A DNA stretch of 20,245 bases from an uncultured Clostridia bacterium (lineage in GTDB: Bacteria; Bacillota; Clostridia; Christensenellales; Aristaeellaceae), in NCBI GenBank assembly GCA_934663625.1, contig CAKUKP010000055.1, forward strand, positions 1 to 20,245, written 5' to 3'. Position numbers and translations under genes: made by a program. The notes below the pieces were generated by a model, which was not told the origin of the DNA, ran no database searches, and saw only the letters and a list, made by a program, of their open reading frames with translations. Position 1 is the first letter of the stretch, and each line of letters opens with the position of its first letter. Below are positions 14,464 to 20,245 of the stretch, piece by piece.

Positions 14464-14552
14464 GCTTATCTTCTCCTTTCCGGTTCCTGCCCCGTTCCCG
14501 GAGCGGAATCTATTCACGCACAGCGCTGTTCGCGCTGAGTGTATTCGGGTTG

Positions 14553-15167
14553 TTATTTGCTAACCTCTGCCCATGCGGCGGCTACGTTAGCGAAGCCATC
14601 CTTCTGAATTGCGTAAGCCGTTACGGTAACCTTGGTATTCGCATTAACACTCGCCCATGCATCCGAAGCGTCCGCATTTTCGCTGATCGTAAACATCGCA
14701 AATACGGGCAGATCCACATCCTTCGTCGGCGCCGGATCCGTCTTCTTGTACTCTTGATAATAAACGTTAGTAACGCCATCCAGCACAGTCCAGCCGTTGC
14801 TTTCAATCTGTGCAGCAATGTTCGGGCGCGCTTCGGTCGAATCGGCTTCAAGCGCCGCTATGCCGTTTTCTACCTTCACGAACACATAGCAGTCTTCACT
14901 ATTCTTATCCACATGCACGATAGGATCCTTCTGGTAGCTCTTGCCGGGCAGCAGATGATATGCGTTTGCATCTACGCGCGGACCGGTTTTCAGCGTGCCA
15001 TCCGGTTCTACCGGTGCTTCATCCAGCGTGATGGCTACCTTGCCCACTGTAAAGGTGTTGACTACCTTATCATTCGAGGTCAGGTACGCAACGGTCGCGC
15101 CGATGGTCACGCAGACCAGCAGCATCGCGCAAACGGCGATCATCGCAAACTTCTTCATCTTATTCAT
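14553..15167 (-). CDS. TasA/camelysin-like secreted subunit, first of the series
   Basis: A 204-residue subunit. ATG 15167 lies inside the end of sipW (8-nt overlap), with an AGGAGGGAG site in the sipW coding sequence, so its translation is coupled to sipW. The SipW-type signal reads IGATVAYLTSNDKVVNTFTV. The mature domain shows LLPGKSYQKDPIVHVDKNSE and EDCYVFVKVENG, and a C-terminus IQKDGFANVAAAWAEV. In Bacillus the sipW product likewise processes the adjacent tasA product; direct coupling here makes this the prime substrate. Probably the major fibre component, though abundance cannot be read from sequence. Confidence 0.87.
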   Translation of the reverse strand: MNKMKKFAMIAVCAMLLVCVTIGATVAYLTSNDKVVNTFTVGKVAITLDEAPVEPDGTLKTGPRVDANAYHLLPGKSYQKDPIVHVDKNSEDCYVFVKVENGIAALEADSTEARPNIAAQIESNGWTVLDGVTNVYYQEYKKTDPAPTKDVDLPVFAMFTISENADASDAWASVNANTKVTVTAYAIQKDGFANVAAAWAEVSK

Positions 15168-15831
15168 GTTCTGTTTCTCCCTCCTGTTTTTGCCCTTCGG
15201 CTTTCTTCGCGGCACGCCGGCGCTTGCCCTTCTTTTTCTTCTTTTTGGAATCGCTTCCGAGAATATCGGGAATGAACGTCGCCAGCAGGATCGCCAGCGC
15301 GATGGCAATGCCCATGATCATTCCCTGCTTCGTTTGAAGCCAGCCCGCAAGATATCCCAGATACGGTATTGTAAATACCGGTGTACCCACAACATTTTTG
15401 TAGTAGACGGGCGTTCCGTCCACCGCTTCGTTCGCATCGCCCTTCGTCTGGAAATAATAGGATGTTTCATCCAGCGGCTTTTCTTCCGTTACCGGATTTC
15501 CGTCCTCGTCCAGAACCGGATTGCCCGCTTCGTCCAGCACGGGTTCTTCGTAGGTGGTGAATTCCTTGATGTCCACCACGCGGTGCGTCGCCATCAGCAA
15601 ATCTTCGTTCACCACGAATGTGATCGGCATGCCCACCGTGATTTCCGCGGGATCGATTTTCTGTACGTAAATCAGCGATCCCACATGATAGGTAGGCTCC
15701 ATCGAACCCGATAGCACCGCATACGGCGTAAGCCCTACAATGCGAACGCCTACAAGCAGTATCGCGCAGATCAATATCGCAATTACCGCGATGTTACTGA
15801 TCCACCGAAACAGCTTTCTGATAAAGTGCAA
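15160..15831 (-). CDS. sipW: SipW-type (ER-like) signal peptidase I
   Basis: A membrane serine protease of 223 residues that releases secreted proteins with special signal peptides. N-terminal transmembrane helix (about 12-32); catalytic Ser in SGSMEPT (S43); His in ATHRVV (H83) where ordinary bacterial enzymes have Lys, defining the ER/SipW type; conserved TKGDANEAVD (D132); second transmembrane helix (about 168-190); a very basic Lys/Arg C-terminal tail. Between the His and Asp blocks is a duplicated loop (EAGNPVLDEDGNPV, about 95-118) not usual in Bacillus SipW. The start is TTG (15829-15831), behind a strong GGAGGAGGG site; no ATG fits. First gene after the consensus promoter and overlapping its first substrate gene; all seven SipW-type signals in the window are downstream of it. 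Confidence 0.92.
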   Translation of the reverse strand: MHFIRKLFRWISNIAVIAILICAILLVGVRIVGLTPYAVLSGSMEPTYHVGSLIYVQKIDPAEITVGMPITFVVNEDLLMATHRVVDIKEFTTYEEPVLDEAGNPVLDEDGNPVTEEKPLDETSYYFQTKGDANEAVDGTPVYYKNVVGTPVFTIPYLGYLAGWLQTKQGMIMGIAIALAILLATFIPDILGSDSKKKKKKGKRRRAAKKAEGQKQEGETEHE

Positions 15832-15917
15832 CGGCGTTTCCCTCCTCCATTTGATGCGTCTGCGGCTACATATCCATAATGATATTCATATCGCATACAC
15901 GCTAGTACTTTTATTCT

Positions 15918-15946
15918 ATTATAGTATTTGTGCTAGGTTTTGTCAA
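15918..15946 (-). promoter_or_regulatory. Consensus sigma-A promoter of the surface operon
   Basis: On the minus strand TTGACA (15941-15946), a 17-nt spacer and TATAAT (15918-15923) are all perfect. Transcription should start near 15911, leaving an 80-nt leader before sipW. The -35 box lies inside the last codons of the abortive-infection-like frame, so that gene's end and this promoter overlap. No operator-like palindrome is evident beside it. Confidence 0.9.
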
Positions 15947-16943
15947 TGCATTTCATGGGCTTGTCGCCACTTTTTTCCATATTCTTTGCATTTTGTTCCA
16001 TGAATGTCCAAATTGCGGGCAGTGCCCGCTGCCAGCTGCTGCCGCGTTGGTTCGACGGCGACCGTAGATTATGGTCGCCGCGAAACGACAGGCTGAGCCT
16101 GTATTCAGTTGCTACCGCGCTGGTTCGCGCCGGTCGGTCAGAATGACCGCCGCGATGCCTACCCAGTATCTGACGAAGATAGCCTTGGAATGCCGTATGG
16201 ATACGATCGACTGCTGATTCATATTTCCTTTCGCGAATAAAAAGCTCCGCGTCTGCAATAGCTTGCTGAACAGTGTTTGACTGCAAACTAACTTTTTGAA
16301 AATCAACAGCAGCCTTATCCTCTGAATCATTCAGCATATCTATTATAGGCTGAAATAATTGACCGATCCGCGATCTTCTTTCCGCATGAGTACGGAACTC
16401 TTTCATTTGTTGCCACCATTCAGGCAGACTATTACAAACTATCGGATAATCAAACCCTGCTTTTTCAGCAATATCGCAAATTCTGCGATGCCTTTTGCGA
16501 AAGCTTTCCTCAAGCCCATCCTCCAAAAATGAACGCTTCATAGTAGCTATATCTTCAAGAAGCTCTCGTTCATCTTTAATAAGACGAATAGTGCCTTCCT
16601 TTGTATCGGGAAGCGCAGCATTCCAATCCACATACCGTTCAATCTTCAATTCAATTACTACGTTGGCTATTCTGTCCGTTTCATCGCTATGGAAAGAAGA
16701 AAGGATGCTGGTCAAGTCTTTTTCAATCTGCGGCTTCTGGCTTTCTACAGCAATGTAATCATTATACTTCAGAATAAACACAATAGTCCAATAGTCGATG
16801 CCACCATTCCAGCTATCATGACTATCAAATCGCACATCCATTGTACCATCTCTAATTACAGCTGCGGCTATTTCATTATTCTGTTCGATGAGTCTCCGGC
16901 ATGCCATCGAGGCCAGATCTTTCCAATAAGTAATATCATCCAT
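15933..16943 (-). pseudogene. Abortive-infection-like protein with replaced C-terminus
   Basis: An open frame of 336 codons with a good site (AGAGGAG, 9 nt before ATG 16941-16943). Residues 1-260 look like a genuine protein: an N-terminal alpha/beta region (YWTIVFILKYNDYIAVES) and a helical region ending ESAVDRIHTAFQGYLRQIL, the kind of segment seen in the abortive infection (Abi C-terminal) family. From about residue 261 the sequence changes to an Arg/Ser-rich tail (GRHRGGHSDRPARTSAV onward) encoded by palindromic repeats, and the last codons overlap the sipW promoter. The normal C-terminal domain therefore seems lost by repeat insertion, leaving a probably non-functional or altered product. 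The family assignment is from memory of the motif pattern and is moderate only. Confidence 0.55.
16015..16165. repeat. Cluster of four small palindromes (second repeat family)
   Basis: In order: GCGGGCA/TGCCCGC (16015-16029, 1-nt centre), GGCGACC/GGTCGCC (16057-16079, 9-nt loop), ACAGGCT/AGCCTGT (16088-16102, 1-nt centre), and an imperfect CGGTC/GACCG hairpin near 16131-16150. GCTGCCGCGTTGGTTCG and GCTACCGCGCTGGTTCG precede the second and fourth, giving two tandem units 73 nt apart. The cluster is translated as the odd tail of the abortive-infection-like frame. Confidence 0.7.
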
Positions 16944-16977
16944 TAACCGATACTCCTCTGATTATTGTAACTAGGCA

Positions 16978-17031
16978 GCCCGCAAGCGAAGCCTTTCACT
17001 CACCACAAGTTTCCGACTTTGCTTGCGGCTT
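16978..17031. repeat. Short dispersed repeat, copy 1
   Basis: CCCGCAAGCGAAGCC then ACTCACCACAAGT and a closing GCTTGCGG: the outer CCGCAAGC/GCTTGCGG arms pair. It lies between the stop of the AlbA_2 gene and the start of the abortive-infection-like gene, and may serve as a terminator stem for the former. Confidence 0.55.
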
Positions 17032-17046
17032 GCCCTCAGATTAACC

Positions 17047-18510
17047 TTACTCAACCGTCACATATTGCTGATCTTTGCTGCGCGGCGCATCCGGCTTTGT
17101 CATGCGAATCGCACCGGCGTGCACCAACGGATCCAAATAACGTCGAAGAGCATATTGCTTGGATGCAATAGCAAGATAGTCGACAATCTCCGATCTGCTG
17201 CGAGGGGTACGGCAGAATTCTAGGAGCCCTTTTTCATCCGAAATATCCGCTTCCCGTTTATCGGCTGTCTGTGGCACGGTAAGTTCTTCAGTATTGTTGT
17301 ATAAAATGACCTTGAACGTTCCACGCGTATCAATAAACAGCGGTGCCGGAAGGGAGCTTTCCTTCATCGCATAGCGAATTGTCGGAATGCCTGAATAACG
17401 ATTCTCTGTTTTTCCAAGCGTCTCCATCGCCGTAACCAGCGCTGGATTTCGGGTGTCCGGCTGTGCCTGTCCAAGCTGATCCACTGTTAAACGTCCGTAT
17501 AGCCCGCCCGGATTTATGATCTCCATCCGATCTGAATACATGACAAGCTGAATCGGCTTTCCTTCCGTATGGAAGCTGTAATCTCGATGCACAAGCGCAT
17601 TCAGCACCGCTTCACGAACCGCTATAACTGGATATTGCGGCACATCTATTCTTTTCCCTGTCTTTGGGTCTATTTTGGTCGCCGTTCGCATATTGGTGCG
17701 CGCAAAGGCAATCGCCCCGTCCAACATATCCGGCAGAGTTCCCTCAATGCGCTTTGAATCCAGAAAACGGTTGCCGGCAATATCCAAAGCGCCCATTTCA
17801 TTCCCGGGAACGCTGGTTGCAATGATACTCAATTGCGGATAAAACGCCTGGGGATACAGCCCAAACAGAAGTAACGCCGTCATCGTAATTTTTCCGTTCC
17901 GCGTAATGCTAGCCAATTCATATTGCTGTTCATTCGGTAGTACGGCCAGATTAGGGCGCTCACTGCGCTTCAACGCAAGATACTCATCCACCTTGGACAT
18001 ATCCAGTGATTTAAACGACGCATCTTCAACTGCACGAATGTCGTCCCTGTATTTTTTTCGGAATGCTTCATAGCTGTAGACCTCATATTCTGTCATGGGT
18101 TTATCCGCATCTCCAACACGGATATATGAACCCTGCAATCTGCCTTTAGCTGTTTTGTAGCAGGGTCTTTCAGCGATGTCGACAGGTGGAATCTCCGCTG
18201 AGACAAAGATCATGCCATCCTCATCGCACACCGTAAAAACAGGTCGCACGACAGGTGTCATCTGCTCACAGTATTCCATGACTTTCTTCTGAAGGTCCTG
18301 GGCATCATAGACGCCCACCTTCGAAAATCCGCTTTTTTCATCCAAGCCGAACACGAAGGTACCGCCATTGTTCTGATTGGAAAATGCCGATATCGTATCA
18401 TAGAGTTTCTCAGGGCATCCGCCATGCGCGGCCTTTACTTCTGTGGTCTGCTCTTCGCATCCTCGTGTCTGTATCTGGCTGATCAAATCCTTGAGTTCCT
18501 TTTCAACCAT
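17047..18510 (-). CDS. AlbA_2/Schlafen-domain ATP-binding protein (transcriptional regulator-like)
   Basis: A cytoplasmic protein of 487 residues. ATG 18510 is fixed by AGGAGG 8 nt upstream; the longer in-frame extension to 18672 would read through the promoter. The N-terminal AlbA_2 domain (about 15-150) shows TTEVKAAHGGCPEKLYDTIS, then NNGGTFVFGLDE and GSYIRVGD. A central linker is followed by an HATPase_c_4-type region (about 290-400) with REAVLNALVHRDYS (N-box), NPGGL, DTRNPAL and ENRYSGIPTIR. A C-terminal winged-helix-like region (about 425-475, SRSEIVDYLAIASKQY) follows. Family members are loosely annotated as DNA-binding or regulatory ATPases and turn up in variable and defence-rich regions; the precise role is unknown. 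The gene has its own promoter and is bracketed by two copies of a short repeat. Confidence 0.85.
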   Translation of the reverse strand: MVEKELKDLISQIQTRGCEEQTTEVKAAHGGCPEKLYDTISAFSNQNNGGTFVFGLDEKSGFSKVGVYDAQDLQKKVMEYCEQMTPVVRPVFTVCDEDGMIFVSAEIPPVDIAERPCYKTAKGRLQGSYIRVGDADKPMTEYEVYSYEAFRKKYRDDIRAVEDASFKSLDMSKVDEYLALKRSERPNLAVLPNEQQYELASITRNGKITMTALLLFGLYPQAFYPQLSIIATSVPGNEMGALDIAGNRFLDSKRIEGTLPDMLDGAIAFARTNMRTATKIDPKTGKRIDVPQYPVIAVREAVLNALVHRDYSFHTEGKPIQLVMYSDRMEIINPGGLYGRLTVDQLGQAQPDTRNPALVTAMETLGKTENRYSGIPTIRYAMKESSLPAPLFIDTRGTFKVILYNNTEELTVPQTADKREADISDEKGLLEFCRTPRSRSEIVDYLAIASKQYALRRYLDPLVHAGAIRMTKPDAPRSKDQQYVTVE

Positions 18511-18533
18511 ATGGCATTCCTCCTTCTCTTTTA

Positions 18534-18562
18534 ATATTATCATGATTCCGATTGAAAGTAAA
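18534..18562 (-). promoter_or_regulatory. Promoter of the AlbA_2 gene
   Basis: On the minus strand TTTACT (18557-18562), 17-nt spacer, TAATAT (18534-18539), with AGGAGG and ATG about 20 nt further on. Both boxes are good but not perfect sigma-A matches; the short leader supports ATG 18510 as the start. Confidence 0.55.
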
Positions 18563-19079
18563 GAGAAAACGTAAGACACAGCTCGACATTTTCTTGCGTT
18601 TCCTGTATATAAAGGCAACAACTTAAGAAGAGAACACCGCAACTCAAGTATCATTCTTATGTTTCCAAGCAAGTGAAGTTCGATATTTTGTAGAACGATA
18701 CTCTGATTGAATTATTTTAGTTTTTCAGAGCCGCGCCTTGCGACCTGCGCAAATAAAAATATCTCCACAAGCGAAAAAGTAACTGTACACCCGCAAGCGG
18801 AGCACCTTACTCATCGCAAGTCTCATGCTACACTTGCAGGCTGTTATGAGTTGCCTCCGGCTGATTTGTCACAGCTATTACCGTGAACATAATAATAAAG
18901 CGATGTTTCTTCATGCGTTCATTTTGATGAGAAGGACAAACGCTGACGTTTATCCCTGTCTCCGCTTCGTTACGGTTTCGCTGATGCCCATAATTACTCT
19001 AATCTTCCAAACTCAGGTTGCATCTGAAAATGGTGTTGATCGCGCTTTGTATGCTACAGTCTTCAACCCCAATCGCTTT
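18563..19079. other. Gene-poor stretch
   Basis: I see no convincing gene here. The plus-strand frame 18825-19097 lacks a good ribosome site and resembles no family I know. The only structured item is the second copy of the short repeat at 18788-18841. AT content is higher than in the surface operon. Confidence 0.5.
18788..18841. repeat. Short dispersed repeat, copy 2
   Basis: ACCCGCAAGCGGAGCACC, then TACTCATCGCAAGT, then CACTTGCAGGC: aligned in the same orientation with the copy at 16978-17031, with scattered substitutions. The two copies bracket the AlbA_2 gene and its promoter. Confidence 0.5.
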
Positions 19080-19244
19080 TTATCTCATGGCATATAAGAG
19101 CTGCTCCACCACTTTCAAATCCCCTATGTGTTCAGGACAAAACTTTAAATCAAGATTTCCATGCGCCAGATCATTTCTAAGTCTATTCATTCGCGCACAT
19201 ATTTCATCCAGTTGCTCTTTATATTTCTCACCGTACTCATCAAT
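19080..19244 (-). pseudogene. C-terminal remnant of a HEPN-domain (ApeA-like) protein
   Basis: A 54-codon open stretch ends at TAA 19080-19082 and is blocked upstream by an in-frame TAA (19245-19247). It reads IDEYGEKYKEQLDEICARMN, then RLRNDLAHGNLDLKF and GDLKVVEQLLYAM. RNDLAH is the RxxxxH motif of HEPN ribonucleases, and the residues after it match how HEPN proteins of the ApeA type end. Just upstream another frame reads NICEYNELLLN, so a frameshift may have split the gene before most of it was lost. It lies directly behind the DUF2971 gene on the same strand. Probably inactive; a short active HEPN peptide started at the internal ATG is conceivable but unlikely. Confidence 0.6.
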
Positions 19245-19304
19245 TTAAAAGCAATTCATTATACTCACATATGTTCCGTATCCCGATTTTGATTATCTTT
19301 ATTC

Positions 19305-20192
19305 TTAGAAGCGTATCGGCAATTCTGACTGTTGGACATGCGTTCCGGGTTCATTCGCTTTCAGGTAATTCTTAATTGATGCCACCGCATCTTCTGAAGC
19401 ATTTGGTGCGATACGTACCTCTTTCATTGCCTCTCTTGGAAAGCTCATCTCAATATATGGGACAATTATTCCGTACTGTGATCGGTATCTGATGACATTC
19501 TTTTTTTCTTCCGGTAGCTTTTCATCATTATGTGGCACATAATAAATGCCCCGTACTTCTTCTTCCGAAGAAAAGCACTCGTGTTTAAACCTAAATTTAT
19601 ATTTTCCAAGTCCATACTCAATTGCTCTTTTTAAATTACCAGCCTTAGGGTCTTGACTTGCAGCAATTTTCTTTAATATGTTTAGTATCTCAGAGTATAT
19701 AAAGCCTTCTTTTTCAGTCTCGTCATATATAACCGACCAAAATTCGAGTTTCCCAAGCGCATTATCATTAGGCTCAAACTGCTCACGCCTCGTATTTCTC
19801 TCTAACTTCCCCTCCATAAAACCTAACGCACATCCCGTATTGTCCTTCGTGTAATACCGCCACATATTTAGAGAGTCGCTGTTTCGGCAAAAGCAACATA
19901 TATACACATCCGTTTCACTGTAATATAACCGTGTAACATCGTGAGGGGTATAAGCAATAGGTCTTTTATTATTAAATTTAATACTCACAATTTCCTTATA
20001 GTCCTCTTCGCTGATCTCGCCCCTGGCTTTCATGGTTTTGCAGACTTTTTTATAAATTCTGGTCAGTTCCTTGCCCTCCGAGATGTCGTTTTGATATCTC
20101 ACATCTGTAAACCATAGTTTGATATCTCTGCTCTGCGGGCGTAATATTCCCAGAAGGCCGTTAATATTGGTATAATGGTACAGCAAACTCAT
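19305..20192 (-). CDS. DUF2971 family protein
   Basis: A soluble protein of 295 residues. ATG 20192 is chosen because AAAGGAG lies 9 nt upstream and the family motif starts at once; two in-frame ATGs upstream have no such site. Family marks: LYHYTNINGLLGIL (4-17), LWFTDVRYQND (26-36), CCFCRNSDSLNMWRYY (99-114), GCALGF (120-125), a middle Lys/Arg-rich helical region, FSSEEEVRGIYYVP and a C-terminal VRIAPNASEDAV segment. DUF2971 proteins have no settled biochemical role; they are frequent in accessory and defence-rich regions. The gene is complete, with no signal peptide or membrane segment, and has the HEPN remnant immediately downstream, so the two may once have been a pair. Any upstream partner lies outside the window. 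Confidence 0.85.
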   Translation of the reverse strand: MSLLYHYTNINGLLGILRPQSRDIKLWFTDVRYQNDISEGKELTRIYKKVCKTMKARGEISEEDYKEIVSIKFNNKRPIAYTPHDVTRLYYSETDVYICCFCRNSDSLNMWRYYTKDNTGCALGFMEGKLERNTRREQFEPNDNALGKLEFWSVIYDETEKEGFIYSEILNILKKIAASQDPKAGNLKRAIEYGLGKYKFRFKHECFSSEEEVRGIYYVPHNDEKLPEEKKNVIRYRSQYGIIVPYIEMSFPREAMKEVRIAPNASEDAVASIKNYLKANEPGTHVQQSELPIRF

Positions 20193-20245
20193 ATGTATCG
20201 GCTCCTTTATCGACATTGCGCTAACAGCATATATCAAACGGTGAC

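Noticed and set aside
18511..18672. N-terminal extension of the AlbA_2 protein
   Set aside because: The extension covers the promoter and leader; the internal ATG has an ideal AGGAGG site and starts at the conserved domain.
18825..19097. 90-codon plus-strand frame
   Set aside because: No Shine-Dalgarno site, no recognisable domain, and it overlaps the end of the HEPN remnant and a repeat copy.

Overview
The window looks like a chromosomal segment of a Bacillota bacterium, most likely a gut-type member of the Clostridia. This rests on strong AGGAGG-type ribosome binding sites, sigma-A promoters, a Firmicutes LexA box, a SipW-type signal peptidase, a class B sortase and InlB/Cna-type surface modules. 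I cannot assign a genus. Almost every real gene lies on the minus strand; the long plus-strand reading frames are shadows of GC-rich minus-strand genes.

The core (about 15.95 kb down to 0.4 kb, read right to left) is one large surface-structure locus. A consensus promoter (15918-15946) drives a TTG-started signal peptidase of the SipW/ER type. Five secreted subunits follow, all with TasA/camelysin-like (SipW-dependent) signal peptides: 14553-15167, 13855-14463, 13005-13808, 12145-12915 and 11412-12065. Next comes a 1-kb stretch of palindromic repeats that surrounds a small DUF559 endonuclease-like gene. Then come another TasA-like subunit (9581-10168), an 866-residue CHAP/SH3 cell-wall protein, a 1382-residue InlB/MucBP/Cna-type adhesin, a further TasA-like subunit (2203-2763), a TasA-like protein carrying a TPETG sorting signal, a 45-residue membrane peptide and a class B sortase ending in a stem-loop terminator. 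Except around the repeats, spacing is tight (overlaps, ATGA junctions, Shine-Dalgarno sites that overlap or abut the preceding stop). My reading is that SipW releases a family of fibre subunits, the sortase attaches the TPETG protein to the wall as an anchor, the CHAP protein remodels peptidoglycan and the giant protein is the adhesive partner.

Right of the operon (15.9-20.2 kb) is a worn accessory or defence-like region on the same strand. It holds an abortive-infection-like gene whose 3' end has been replaced by palindromic repeats, an AlbA_2/Schlafen-type ATP-binding protein bracketed by two copies of a short repeat, the C-terminal remnant of a HEPN (RxxxxH) protein, and an intact DUF2971 gene. 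At the far left a textbook SOS promoter (LexA box between -35 and -10) faces rightward into a reading frame that a repeat interrupts after about 18 codons.

The repeats deserve attention in their own right. One family of about 130-nt inverted composites contains paired hairpins whose stems differ between copies yet stay complementary. A second hairpin recurs after three successive subunit genes, with one compensatory base-pair change.
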